From positions 744,001-808,000 of the forward strand of contig NZ_CP150241.1 in NCBI RefSeq assembly GCF_037975235.1: a stretch of 64,000 nt of DNA, written 5' to 3'. Position numbers and translations under genes: made by a program. Of this stretch, positions 22,327 through 31,101 are shown in pieces. The stretch's first letter is position 1; every line of letters begins with the position of its first letter. This DNA comes from Paenibacillus sp. FSL R5-0341 (GTDB lineage: Bacteria > Bacillota > Bacilli > Paenibacillales > Paenibacillaceae). A model generated the notes under the pieces. The model ran no database searches, was not told the DNA's origin, and saw only the letters and a list, made by a program, of their open reading frames with translations.

Positions 22327-23301
22327 ATGAGAAAGTTAGTGATATATTGCTTCACATTCGTGCTAGTAATTACTATGCTTGGCTTACCTGCTGTACAAGA
22401 GAAGGCTGAAGCGGCAACAGCGATACCAATTTTAGTAAATGGTGAAAAGGTAAAATTTGAGGTTGACCCTATACAAACGGCGGGTACAACGTTAGTGCAG
22501 TTTACTCCGATTTTTCAAAAGCTAGATTTGCTTTATCAGTGGAATAATGCTACTAAAACCGTCACAGCAATGAAAGAAGGCTTAACAATAGAGCTTACCT
22601 TAGGGAAAAAGCAAGCGATCGTCAATGGTAGCTTGATTACCTTGCAGGTTGCGCCACGACTTGTGAAAGGGAAAATGTTTGTACCGTTGCGTCTAGTAAG
22701 TGAAGCGACTGGTGCAAATATTACTATAAAAAAGAATACAATATACATAGCAACATCCAATTCTAATGCTACACCTGATCAAACTTTAGAAACAAAAACA
22801 CCTTCTAAAAATACTAGCTCTGCTAGGAAAGCAATTGCGGATGCTATTTTAAATGATTTAGCTAAAAATAAGAGTCAACTAATTTACGATGGAATTGTAT
22901 ATGAGAATGAATACCTCGTGGAGATTTCATATGATAATAGTCTAGAGATCACGATGCTGTATGATATTGAAAGTATCGATCACATTTATGATGCAGAGTA
23001 TAATGACCAACAAGCTTCGATCTATATGACGGTACCTATTTCGGATTATTTGCATGAGAAGTATGAGTTTACCAATATTCATATTCACCAGGCTTTTAGA
23101 GGCGTTTATGATAGCGATCCTTCAGGTGATGGGAATGATAATTTGCATGAACCTAGTTATGTGAAATACTTAAATGGTAAGTATGTTGTAACTGCTGTCG
23201 TGACCTCAAGTTTGTTCGAATATACAACCAATAAAGTAACCTTAATATTTAATACTTTTAGTGGTTATCCATCAACCATTGCTGTAATTACTATCCCATA
23301 A
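22327..23301 (+). CDS. secreted stalk-domain protein of unknown function
   Basis: This 324-residue exported protein has a signal peptide ending near AEA (about residue 32). Residues about 34-140 form a copper-amine-oxidase N-terminal stalk domain (PILVNGEKVKFEV, FTPIFQKLDLLYQWN, MFVPLRLVSEATG). The C-terminal region (about 160-324) is rich in Asp, Tyr and Ile and matches no family I recognise. The gene is noticeably more AT-rich than its neighbours. It sits immediately after the rRNA operon with its own site AAGGGGACTGAGG and a terminator at 23388-23420. No enzymatic motif is visible. Confidence 0.82.
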   Translation: MRKLVIYCFTFVLVITMLGLPAVQEKAEAATAIPILVNGEKVKFEVDPIQTAGTTLVQFTPIFQKLDLLYQWNNATKTVTAMKEGLTIELTLGKKQAIVNGSLITLQVAPRLVKGKMFVPLRLVSEATGANITIKKNTIYIATSNSNATPDQTLETKTPSKNTSSARKAIADAILNDLAKNKSQLIYDGIVYENEYLVEISYDNSLEITMLYDIESIDHIYDAEYNDQQASIYMTVPISDYLHEKYEFTNIHIHQAFRGVYDSDPSGDGNDNLHEPSYVKYLNGKYVVTAVVTSSLFEYTTNKVTLIFNTFSGYPSTIAVITIP

Positions 23302-23387
23302 ATAAAAAAGGTTCAAAATTTCTTAGCAGGTTCACTTGTGAGGAGTAAAGTGTGTAATGGGAAAGCGTGTCGACAAAAAAATGGCTA

Positions 23388-23420
23388 AAAGAATCCTTAT
23401 TTAGTAAGGATTCTTTATTT
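23388..23420 (+). terminator. intrinsic terminator
   Basis: AAAGAATCCTTA (23388-23399) pairs with TAAGGATTCTTT (23405-23416), followed by ATTTT. The rest of the 317-base gap up to the FapR-like site holds nothing recognised. Confidence 0.85.
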
Positions 23421-23556
23421 TCAATAAAATAGAAGAAATGATTTAATTTAGAGATTCTTCACGTCCACTACCAGATCCGAGTGTCTTCTCATCAGAACTC
23501 GATGCCACAGCTCTCGTGATTAAGGGTAATTGATAATGAATATTTTTTTAATAAAA

Positions 23557-23573
23557 TTAGTACCAAGTACTAA
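23557..23573 (+). promoter_or_regulatory. probable FapR operator
   Basis: TTAGTACCAAGTACTAA is a perfect 7-3-7 palindrome and resembles the Bacillus FapR operator consensus (TTAGTACC with an inverted TAA half). It covers the -35 position of the fabH promoter. FapR represses fatty acid synthesis genes and is released by malonyl-CoA. Binding here is inferred from sequence and gene context. Confidence 0.75.
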
Positions 23574-23580
23574 GACTTAG

Positions 23581-23589
23581 TGCTATAAT
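23581..23589 (+). promoter_or_regulatory. extended -10 of the fabH promoter
   Basis: TGCTATAAT provides a TGn-extended -10 box with TATAAT at 23584-23589; there is no good -35 box. It lies 30 bases before the fabH start. Confidence 0.65.
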
Positions 23590-23618
23590 GGTAAAAAACA
23601 AGTGAGGTGATCACCGGT

Positions 23619-24623
23619 ATGAATCATCAATCAAAGGCAACCATCACGGCAATGGGGACGTATGTACCGGATCGAATATTAACGAATGCTGATCTGGAGA
23701 AATTGGTCGAGACAAGTGACGAATGGATTGTACAGCGTACAGGTATGAGAGAACGAAGAATTGCAGCTGAAGATCAGTTTGTATCTGACCTGGCTACGAA
23801 GGCTGTGGAAGACATGATACGCCGTTACCAAGTAAGTATAGAAGATGTGGATATGATCCTTGTGGCTACAAGTACACCTGAATATGCTTTCCCAAGTACG
23901 GCATCCAGAGTACAGGCTAATCTCAAGATCCCACACACGGGTGTACTGGATTTAAATGCTGCATGCGCAGGTTTTACTTATGGGCTACAGCTAGCTGACA
24001 GTCTGGTGACCAGTGGAATGTACCGCAAAGTATTGGTTATTGGAGCAGAGACATTATCCAAAATTACGGATTATACAGACCGCACGACTTGTGTATTGTT
24101 TGGTGACGGAGCGGGAGCCTTCTTAGTGGAGAGATCAGCGGGTGCTGAAGGTGACTTTATGGCAGCCATATCAGGTACGAATGGAGATGGCGGTGTACAT
24201 CTCTATAAGAGTGGCTTGTCTTCAGAGATGAATGGTGTGCCTTTACAGGGCGAAGGTTGTTTAGTTCAGAATGGCCGAGAGATCTATAAGTGGGCTGTAC
24301 GGACGATTCCAGAGCAATTGGGTAAGCTTATAACAAAAGCTGAATTAAGCCCTGAGCAGATTGACTGGTTTGTCCCACACAGTGCTAACATGAGAATGAT
24401 TGAGGCTGTTTGCGAACGTGGACCGGTTCCCTTGGAACGTACTTTAACCAGTGTTGAGTATCGTGGGAACACATCTGCCGCTTCCATTCCGCTGGCGCTA
24501 CAGATTGCAGTGGATGAAGGGAAGTTGAAAGAAGGACAGAGCGTAGCTCTCTTTGGCTTTGGCGGTGGTCTGACGTACGCAGGTTTGGTGCTGAAATGGG
24601 GCGTGCCGGACAGGGTTCAGTAA
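23619..24623 (+). CDS. fabH: 3-oxoacyl-ACP synthase III
   Basis: This cytoplasmic condensing enzyme starts fatty acid synthesis by joining acyl-CoA to malonyl-ACP. At 334 residues it is of normal length. The catalytic triad is visible: Cys116 in DLNAACAGFT, His in WFVPHSANMRMIE (about 255) and Asn in YRGNTSAASIPLAL (about 285). The start ATG 23619 is chosen because GAGGTGA lies eight bases upstream; the earlier GTG at 23607 overlaps that site. It is a single-gene unit, apart from the usual fab cluster, so it may be a second FabH paralogue (FabHB type). The FapR-like operator upstream supports membrane-lipid regulation. Confidence 0.95.
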   Translation: MNHQSKATITAMGTYVPDRILTNADLEKLVETSDEWIVQRTGMRERRIAAEDQFVSDLATKAVEDMIRRYQVSIEDVDMILVATSTPEYAFPSTASRVQANLKIPHTGVLDLNAACAGFTYGLQLADSLVTSGMYRKVLVIGAETLSKITDYTDRTTCVLFGDGAGAFLVERSAGAEGDFMAAISGTNGDGGVHLYKSGLSSEMNGVPLQGEGCLVQNGREIYKWAVRTIPEQLGKLITKAELSPEQIDWFVPHSANMRMIEAVCERGPVPLERTLTSVEYRGNTSAASIPLALQIAVDEGKLKEGQSVALFGFGGGLTYAGLVLKWGVPDRVQ

Positions 24624-24669
24624 TAAATAACATACGACGTATGCAACATAAAGTAAAATAGGGGAAATA

Positions 24670-24717
24670 AAAGAGACCACCCAGACTTCATGTAGTCATG
24701 AAGAGGGTGGTCTCTTT
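24670..24717. terminator. bidirectional terminator between fabH and amidase
   Basis: AAAGAGACCACCC (24670-24682) pairs perfectly with GGGTGGTCTCTTT (24705-24717), with an inner CTTCATG/CATGAAG stem. T-rich tails exist on both strands. Confidence 0.9.
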
Positions 24718-24802
24718 AGTGGGTTAACTCGTTTCAAAAAAAGTGATATGAATGCATCTTATTTTTTTGTGTTAACAAGAATTGCTTAACCCCATAAATA
24801 TT

Positions 24803-26737
24803 TTACGGCGTAAGCTTAGGAGCTTGGCGGTGATGAGTTCCTTGTTCGTAGCTATAAGCTAGCTTGATCAAGGTTCCTTCATCAAAGGCACGACCCAGGA
24901 ATTCCATACCTACGGGCAATCCATCGGTTGTGAAACCGGCAGGTACAGTGATCGCCGGGAAGCCGGAGAATGGACTCAGACGGTTGTTACCACCAGATGT
25001 TTGACCTTCGCCGATCACGCCAGCGGCTTGTGTAGATGTAGGATAGATGATGGCATCCAGGTTATTGTCTGCCATAACTTTCAGCAGGGACTCACGTGTA
25101 ACTTGGGTACGTTTCAGGACGATGTCCTTGTATTCGGTAGTCTCCAATGTTTGGCGTGCATCCCGAGTCTTCATGGATTGCTCCTGAGATTTGTCGAACT
25201 CTCCGGAAGCGATGATCTCGGACAGACTGTGATAGGGAGCATCTGCGCCCAATGAGTCCAGATAGTCATTTAGTTGGAACTTGAATTCATATCCACTAAG
25301 GCTTGGATATTTGTTGATCTCAGTCAAGTTCGGGATGGAAATGGGAACTGCGGTAGCGCCTAGTGTCTTCAGTTCTTCCACAGCGGTGTTGATCACGTCA
25401 GCAACGGCTTTTTCTTCAGCTTTGGTACTTGGGATGAGTTCTGTGGCCACACCGATGCGTGCACCTTTCAGTCCGTTTACATCCAAGAAGTCTGTATAGC
25501 TGGAAGGGATTTTTCCAACCGCGTAAGCTGTAGCGACATCCTTTTTATCATATCCGGCTGTAGCATCTAACATGATTGCAGCGTCACTAACCGTACGAGC
25601 CATAGGTCCACCTACATCCTGTGTCAAAGCCAATGGGATAATGCCTTCACGGCTGGACAGTCCGATGGTTGGACGGATACCCACAAGGCTGTTAAAGCTG
25701 GACGGGATTCGGATCGAACCGCCAGTGTCTGTACCCATGCCGGCTGCGGCAAAGTTAGATGCAATGGCAGCACCTGTTCCACCGCTTGAGCCACCTGGAT
25801 AGTGGTCCAGGGCGTAAGGGTTCAGTGTTTGTCCACCCAATGAGCTGGATGTCGTGATGCCGAATGCGAATTCATGCAGGTTCGTTTTGCCCAAAATAAT
25901 GGCGCCAGCTGCTTTGAGCTTCTTCACTTGTTCAGCATCGTGAGCAGGGACGGAATCTTTCAGACAGATACAGCCTGCGGTTGTAGGCATGTCATTGGTA
26001 TCAAAATTGTCTTTCACCAGAATTGGAACGCCATGCAGAGGTCCGCGAGCACCTTGAGCTGCACGTTCTTCATCCAATTGCTCCGCAATTTGGAGTGCAT
26101 CCGGGTTCAGGGTTAATACGGCGTTGATGCTTACACCTTGATCATCGTATTTCTCAATGCGGTCCAGATATTTCTGAACCAGCTCTTTTGATGTCAGTTT
26201 TCCTTGCGTCATTGCAGCCTGGAGATCCATGATGGTTGCTTCCTCCAGCACAAACGGTTTTATGTAGTTATAAATGCGATCTTTCAATATGGAGAGGTCA
26301 TTCTCCGTAAGTACAGCGTTTGGAAGGAAGAGGGATTCCGTATAACCTTTCATCAATCCCGCAGTGTTCAATGCACCAACAGCACCTGCGAAAGTGGCTT
26401 CATCCGGGACATCCTTGAATGATTCGGAAGTCGAATCAAGTTCGAGCCATTGTTGCAAGGCGACAGCAGCATCTTTACGTTGTACGGTTGTGCCAGAGAG
26501 CTTGTCCATGGTAAAAGGAACACCTGCAAGTGTAGCCGCTTCTTCCATGGCCTGAATAAATGCTGCCGGAGTAGCAGGGGCTTTGCCTTTGGATACCGCA
26601 GCAACTGTTGTTTTACTCGTAGGCGTTGCCGATGCAGCTAATGCCGAAGGCACCGTTCCTCCCCATGTTGTGGCAACAACAGCTCCCGCCAGTAACAAAG
26701 CTCCACTTTTTTTCAATACAGATCCATGATAAGTCAT
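24803..26737 (-). CDS. secreted amidase-signature hydrolase with SLH-like region
   Basis: This 644-residue exported enzyme has a signal peptide (1-35). A region resembling an S-layer-homology repeat lies at about 105-150 (SFKDVPDEATFAGAVGAL, GLMKGYTESLFLPN), and a full amidase-signature domain covers about 165-640. The Ser-cisSer-Lys triad is present: Lys242 in ILVKDNF, the Ser of YPGGSSGGT (about 315-321) and Ser341 in TDTGGSIRIP. The family hydrolyses amide bonds of varied substrates; a secreted version may act on amides or cell-wall related compounds. The start has a GGAAGGGAG site upstream on the minus strand. It is monocistronic and convergent with fabH. Confidence 0.9.
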   Translation of the reverse strand: MTYHGSVLKKSGALLLAGAVVATTWGGTVPSALAASATPTSKTTVAAVSKGKAPATPAAFIQAMEEAATLAGVPFTMDKLSGTTVQRKDAAVALQQWLELDSTSESFKDVPDEATFAGAVGALNTAGLMKGYTESLFLPNAVLTENDLSILKDRIYNYIKPFVLEEATIMDLQAAMTQGKLTSKELVQKYLDRIEKYDDQGVSINAVLTLNPDALQIAEQLDEERAAQGARGPLHGVPILVKDNFDTNDMPTTAGCICLKDSVPAHDAEQVKKLKAAGAIILGKTNLHEFAFGITTSSSLGGQTLNPYALDHYPGGSSGGTGAAIASNFAAAGMGTDTGGSIRIPSSFNSLVGIRPTIGLSSREGIIPLALTQDVGGPMARTVSDAAIMLDATAGYDKKDVATAYAVGKIPSSYTDFLDVNGLKGARIGVATELIPSTKAEEKAVADVINTAVEELKTLGATAVPISIPNLTEINKYPSLSGYEFKFQLNDYLDSLGADAPYHSLSEIIASGEFDKSQEQSMKTRDARQTLETTEYKDIVLKRTQVTRESLLKVMADNNLDAIIYPTSTQAAGVIGEGQTSGGNNRLSPFSGFPAITVPAGFTTDGLPVGMEFLGRAFDEGTLIKLAYSYEQGTHHRQAPKLTP

Positions 26738-27108
26738 GCATCCACGCTCCCTTCCTGTGTCTCATTGATGTGTTGTAGCAGCGATTCTGTTTCTATGCTT
26801 TTGACACATTGTATAGTCATGTTAGGTAAACTTACAATGTTTATATTTATCCAAAAAAACGTATACATCAATACTGTACCGTGTTAATACTTATTGATGC
26901 TTCTGATTCCGTGTACTCAGGAAAACTACTAATCTCCTATGTGTAATAAAATATGACATACATACGACATTGTGATTAAACATGAGGTTACATGATGCAA
27001 ACAGATTAGGAAAGAGAGATGACAGAGCATACCTTTACCATGAAATGATATAATGAAAAGATAGGAATAGAAGAGACATAAGGCATTACAGAGAGGAAGA
27101 GATATGAA
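26738..27108. other. intergenic region between divergent genes, nothing recognised
   Basis: These 371 bases separate the amidase gene (leftward) from topB (rightward). They are AT-rich and must contain both promoters. A TATAAT at about 27046 lacks a matching -35 box. No gene, repeat or structured RNA is seen. Confidence 0.5.
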
Positions 27109-29238
27109 GTGAAGACATTGGTACTCGCAGAAAAACCGTCTGTAGCACGCGAAATAGCCAGAGTTATGGGTGCGCGTGATAAACATAAAAGTTATATGGA
27201 AGGCCCGAAATATATCGTTACCTGGGCGCTTGGACATCTGGTTGGATTAGCTGAACCGGAGGATTACGACAAGAAGTATGCAACATGGAATCTGGAGGAC
27301 CTGCCCATTCTGCCAGAACGTACGAAGCTGAAGGTGCTTAAGGAAACCAACCATCAATATAAAGCAGTACAGCAGCTGATGAAGCGTCAGGATGTGGGTG
27401 AACTTGTCATTGCGACGGATGCGGCACGTGAGGGAGAATTGCTGGCTCGTTGGATCATGCAGATGGCGGGATGGAAAAAACCTTTTAAACGCCTGTGGAT
27501 CTCATCCCAGACAGATAAGGCGATCAAAGACGGATTTGCATCGCTGAAGCCAGGCAGTCAGTTCGACCGTCTCTATGAATCTGCACGTTGCCGGGCGGAG
27601 GCCGACTGGATGATTGGGCTTAACGTAACCCGTGCGTTAACCGTTCGTTTTAATGCGCAGTTATCAGCTGGACGGGTTCAAACTCCGACATTAGGTATGA
27701 TTATGGACAGAGAAAGTGAAATTAACGGTTTCCGCTCGCAGGAGTATGAGACGTTAACGGCAGATTTGGGAGGTTTTCAGGCTGTGTGGCGGGCAAATGG
27801 GGGAGATTCACGAATCTTTGACCCTCAGGAAACGCAGGAATTGAAGAAACGGGTAGACGGGCGCAAGGGGACAATTGCCCAAGTGAAGAAAAGCGAGAAG
27901 GTAGAGCCTCATCCACTTGCATATGATCTGACGGAACTGCAACGGGATGCCAACCGGAAATACGGTTTCTCTGCGAAGCAAACATCAAATGTCCTGCAAC
28001 GTCTGTATGAACAGCACAAGCTCGTAACGTACCCACGTACGGACAGCCGATACCTGACTTCCGATATGACAGCTACATTGAAAGAACGTCTGGACAGTGT
28101 AGCCATTGGACCTTATGCCTCTCTGGCACGTCCTTTGCTGCGTAAAAATCTGAATATCACGAAACGTATTGTGGATGACAGCAAAGTGACCGATCACCAT
28201 GCAATTATCCCTACGGAGCAAACGGTGCTTCTGAATCAACTGAATCCGGAGGAACGCAAATTGTACGATCTGATCGTACGTCGTTTTATAAGCCTGTTCT
28301 ATCCAGCAGCGAAGTATGATTCGGTAGCGATCACGGTTCAGGTGGGGAACGACTCCTTCCATGTCAAAGGTACAACGGTGAAAGAAAGTGGATGGCGTGA
28401 AGTATACGGCGGCGATTACAGCGATGATGACGATGACCGGGCTGACGATGCAGCAGACCATGAGCGTGCGCTTCTGCCAGATGTGCAGCAAGGACAGTCC
28501 GTAACGGTTCAGCGTTGCCATATTAAAAGTGGACGGACGATGCCGCCCAAACGGTATACCGAAGCCGCTTTGCTTTCCCAAATGGAGAAGCATGGACTCG
28601 GCACTCCGGCTACACGTGCGGATATTATCGAGAAGCTGGTCAGTTCCGATACAATAGATCGTCAAGGCAACAGCATGCACCCGACTGGCAAAGGAAAACA
28701 GTTGATTGAACTGGCTGCTCCGCAGCTTCGTACACCGGATCTAACTGCTCGCTGGGAAGCTGAACTGGAACGCATCGCTCGTGGGCAAGGGAAACCGGGG
28801 CCGTTTCTGGATAGTATCCGATCCATGGCAAAAGAGCTGGTGTCTACGGTAAAAGGCAGCAAAGCGGAGTATAAGCCACATAATGTGTCGAATAGCCATT
28901 GCCCGGACTGTAATGCACGATTACTGGAGAAGAAGGGCAAGCGCGGTAAATTCCTTGTATGTCCTACCGAGGACTGCGGGTATCGTCGTTCGGCAGAGAA
29001 GAGACTGTCCAATCGACGTTGTGCACAGTGCCACAAAAAGATGGAAATCAAAGAAGGTAAGGCGGGACTATACGTGCAGTGTCTTCCTTGTGGTATTACA
29101 GAGACTTTGGATAAGGACAAACAGCATGTGAACAAACGCGATCAGCAAAAATTGGTGAAGCAGTATGCGAAGCAAGAGTCGATTGGCTCCAATCTGGGTG
29201 ATCTGCTGAAGGCGGCTATGGAGAAAAAAGGGCAGTAA
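27109..29238 (+). CDS. topB: DNA topoisomerase III
   Basis: This type IA topoisomerase, 709 residues, decatenates DNA and resolves recombination intermediates. Visible are the TOPRIM start KTLVLAEKPSVARE, ATDAAREGELLARWI (about 102-116), SAGRVQTPTLGMI (186-198) and the active-site Tyr308 in LVTYPRTDSR. The C-terminus has two zinc-ribbon-like Cys clusters (HCPDCN...CPTEDCGY and RRCAQCHKK...CLPCG). The start is GTG 27109, with AGAGGAAG about ten bases upstream; a nearby ATG at 27104 opens only a two-codon frame. It is followed by a small gene and lacks an obvious terminator. Confidence 0.96.
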   Translation: MKTLVLAEKPSVAREIARVMGARDKHKSYMEGPKYIVTWALGHLVGLAEPEDYDKKYATWNLEDLPILPERTKLKVLKETNHQYKAVQQLMKRQDVGELVIATDAAREGELLARWIMQMAGWKKPFKRLWISSQTDKAIKDGFASLKPGSQFDRLYESARCRAEADWMIGLNVTRALTVRFNAQLSAGRVQTPTLGMIMDRESEINGFRSQEYETLTADLGGFQAVWRANGGDSRIFDPQETQELKKRVDGRKGTIAQVKKSEKVEPHPLAYDLTELQRDANRKYGFSAKQTSNVLQRLYEQHKLVTYPRTDSRYLTSDMTATLKERLDSVAIGPYASLARPLLRKNLNITKRIVDDSKVTDHHAIIPTEQTVLLNQLNPEERKLYDLIVRRFISLFYPAAKYDSVAITVQVGNDSFHVKGTTVKESGWREVYGGDYSDDDDDRADDAADHERALLPDVQQGQSVTVQRCHIKSGRTMPPKRYTEAALLSQMEKHGLGTPATRADIIEKLVSSDTIDRQGNSMHPTGKGKQLIELAAPQLRTPDLTARWEAELERIARGQGKPGPFLDSIRSMAKELVSTVKGSKAEYKPHNVSNSHCPDCNARLLEKKGKRGKFLVCPTEDCGYRRSAEKRLSNRRCAQCHKKMEIKEGKAGLYVQCLPCGITETLDKDKQHVNKRDQQKLVKQYAKQESIGSNLGDLLKAAMEKKGQ

Positions 29239-29402
29239 CACGCTTGAGGTAGTTGAGATCGTGCCTCGTGCGGTACGAGCCATACGAATGATGTACTCAT
29301 TTACTTCAAAAGGACTGACTATAACTTTTCTCTACTCATCTATGTGAAGTCGTATAAGATCCTTCGTTTTCAGGCAACGTAAGCCAAGGAGGTGATACCT
29401 AC

Positions 29403-29540
29403 ATGCCGCATAACAAACCAGAGAAAATCCATAATCAGCAAAACAAAGACAGTATTCGGGAAGAGAGTATCGCTGTGCGTCCGGATAAAGCAGCCAAAAG
29501 AGCGCCAAGCCTGAACGGTATTCCCAAACAGGAGTCCTAG
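29403..29540 (+). CDS. 45-residue hydrophilic protein with near-perfect RBS
   Basis: The frame starts at ATG 29403, eight bases after AAGGAGGTGAT (29384-29394), an almost perfect complement to the 16S 3' end, and ends at TAG 29540. The protein begins MPHNKPEKIHNQQNKD and ends NGIPKQES. It is rich in Lys, Asn, Gln, Glu and Pro, with no hydrophobic segment and no domain I recognise. The strong site and lack of overlap with another gene make it likely real. Small hydrophilic proteins like this are frequent among spore proteins, but that is only a guess. Confidence 0.65.
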   Translation: MPHNKPEKIHNQQNKDSIREESIAVRPDKAAKRAPSLNGIPKQES

Positions 29541-29593
29541 AGTCAGCGCGAGGTTACCATTCTTACACAAACTTGCGGTTCCCTACCGGTGCG

Positions 29594-29622
29594 TTGAACA
29601 TGTCTCTAATGAGGATTATAAT
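29594..29622 (+). promoter_or_regulatory. sigma-A promoter of DUF1294 gene
   Basis: TTGAAC at 29594-29599 and TATAAT at 29617-29622 with a 17-base spacer, 44 bases before the start codon. Confidence 0.8.
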
Positions 29623-29666
29623 GGAGACAGGGAGATGTCCCGGGACAGGGGGATCGCTAGAATTAT

Positions 29667-29930
29667 ATGCAAACCGGACTTATATTGTGGTTTCTATTTA
29701 TTAATGTAGTTGGTTATCTGGTGATGTCGGATGATAAGAGGCGTGCACAGCAACGTCGTGATCGTACACCTGAACGGACGTTGTTTTTGCTTGCGTTTAT
29801 TGGTGGTGCTTTGGGAGTCTGGATCGCGATGTATCGGAAAAGGCATAAAACCAAACATCCCAGCTTCACCATTGGCATTCCGTTGTTGTTGTTCCTGAAT
29901 GCCGTAATCTATGGTTACTTTATTCAATGA
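29667..29930 (+). CDS. DUF1294 family membrane protein
   Basis: This 87-residue protein has hydrophobic segments at both ends (LILWFLFINVVGYLVM and IGIPLLLFLNAVIYGYFI) and the DUF1294 core DDKRRAQQRRDRTPERTLFLLAFIGGALG, split here for length, followed by KRHKTKHPSF. The family is small, widespread and uncharacterised. A GGGGG site lies about 12 bases upstream, somewhat far. It has its own promoter at 29594-29622. Confidence 0.88.
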   Translation: MQTGLILWFLFINVVGYLVMSDDKRRAQQRRDRTPERTLFLLAFIGGALGVWIAMYRKRHKTKHPSFTIGIPLLLFLNAVIYGYFIQ

Positions 29931-30101
29931 ATTCATGTGAAATGGTAATCAGTAATTTGTCTGATATGTAAATTCATTCGTATAAATGGTTCATAGTGAC
30001 TCCGGGATGTTTAAGGAGTTATATGGTTCTGTTAGTTTATTGCATGTCAGACCGAAGCTTGCTTCGCGTGCTCTACATATAAAGGAAGGGACGGGATTCA
30101 C

Positions 30102-30536
30102 ATGTTATTTTCCAAAATATTAGTGGCTTATGATGGTTCCAAAGCTTCAAATAAAGCACTCGATCGTGCGATTGAGCTAGCTAAAGTGTCCCCGGATGCT
30201 GTATTGGATGTTATTCATGCTTTTGATTTCCCGCGTGTATTCATTGGTGAAGGGTTAGCTCCATTGCCGCCTTCGCTTAATAATGACTATTACAATCTGG
30301 CGGTGCAGACGACGGATGAAGCGAAAGAACGAATTCAGGCTGCTGGTGTAACGGCCAACGTAGACCTGATTCAAGGAGCGGCTGCGGAAGTGTTGCTTGA
30401 TTTTGCCAAAGAAAATGATTCTGATATCATTATCATTGGTAGCCGCGGACTAGGCGGAATTCGGGAATTTGTCCTGGGTAGTGTCAGTCATAATGTGGTG
30501 CAGCATGCTCAGGTTCCAGTACTGATCGTAAAATAG
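30102..30536 (+). CDS. universal stress protein, UspA family
   Basis: This 144-residue single-domain UspA protein belongs to a family of cytoplasmic nucleotide-binding stress proteins. It starts KILVAYDGSKASNKALDRAI, has the ATP-binding pattern G-x2-G-x9-G-S in GSRGLGGIREFVLGSVS near residue 115, and ends HAQVPVLIVK. This is the ATP-binding subclass. The start follows AAAGGAAGGG. It is monocistronic, with a terminator at 30567-30612. The 171 bases upstream hold no other feature. Confidence 0.95.
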   Translation: MLFSKILVAYDGSKASNKALDRAIELAKVSPDAVLDVIHAFDFPRVFIGEGLAPLPPSLNNDYYNLAVQTTDEAKERIQAAGVTANVDLIQGAAAEVLLDFAKENDSDIIIIGSRGLGGIREFVLGSVSHNVVQHAQVPVLIVK

Positions 30537-30566
30537 TGAATGAAGTGTGCATGCACGAGAGAGCAA

Positions 30567-30612
30567 AAAGCCGGTTGTCTTCGAGAGATTGAAGAGGAGC
30601 CGGCTTTCTTTT
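30567..30612 (+). terminator. terminator of universal stress protein gene
   Basis: AAGCCGG and CCGGCTT arms (about 30568-30574 and 30600-30606) enclose a TCTTC/GAAGA inner stem, followed by TCTTTT. Confidence 0.85.
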
Positions 30613-30650
30613 ATGGGATGAAATGGATGACTAAGCGAAATTAATGAAGC

Positions 30651-30696
30651 AATTCCCGAACATTATATTTGTCAATATGTTAAATGTTCGTCTTTA
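30651..30696 (+). promoter_or_regulatory. paired PurR boxes of the pur operon
   Basis: AATTCCCGAACATT (CGAA core 30657-30660) and the inverted AATGTTCGTCTTT (TTCG core 30687-30690) are 26 bases apart. This matches the Bacillus PurR operator, two inverted boxes containing CCGAAC, placed immediately upstream of the -35 box. PurR represses when PRPP is low. Binding is inferred. Confidence 0.8.
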
Positions 30697-30698
30697 AG

Positions 30699-30728
30699 TT
30701 GACATTAGCTGTAGGGGATTGTTAGAAT
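30699..30728 (+). promoter_or_regulatory. promoter of the pur operon
   Basis: TTGACA at 30699-30704 and TAGAAT at 30723-30728 with an 18-base spacer, about 95 bases before the riboswitch. Confidence 0.8.
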
Positions 30729-30823
30729 GTTAGATGTGTCGATCAGGTAAGAATAAGGTCGAGTAGGAACGAAATGTGTAACAAGATATATCAAAATGAA
30801 TCAAGATGGTTTGAATAGATATT

Positions 30824-30893
30824 TGCTCGTATAACGCCGGGAATAGGGCCCGGAAGTATCTACCCGGGAACCGTAAATTTCCGGACTACGAGG
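30824..30893 (+). promoter_or_regulatory. guanine riboswitch of the pur operon
   Basis: The P1 arms CTCGTA and TACGAG (30826-30831, 30887-30892) enclose GTATAACG, P2 CCGGG/CCCGG, GTATCTACC and P3 GGGAACCGTAAATTTCC. C in GGACTACGAG marks the guanine-binding class. The layout matches the known purE leader of B. subtilis. Confidence 0.95.
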
Positions 30894-30987
30894 AGATACG
30901 GCTGAGAGTCGCATGCAACCAGATGCGGACAGCAAGCCCCCTTTTGGCATGCCCAAATGAGGGATACGTATTTCTTGGAGTCCGGTG

Positions 30988-31028
30988 TCCGGAGAAAATG
31001 TGATGTTTTCGCGGGTAGCGGATTTTTT
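30988..31028 (+). terminator. probable riboswitch terminator before purE
   Basis: TCCG at 30988-30991 pairs with CGGA at 31019-31022 around an inner GAAAA/TTTTC stem, followed by six T's. Bulges make the exact fold uncertain. The region between riboswitch and terminator can supply the antiterminator. Confidence 0.6.
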
Positions 31029-31101
31029 CATTTCACACGTAAAATGAATTCCTTATTAGCAAGTGTAATCAAAAAAGCTCAGACGGGAGTTGGATGTATT
31101 C

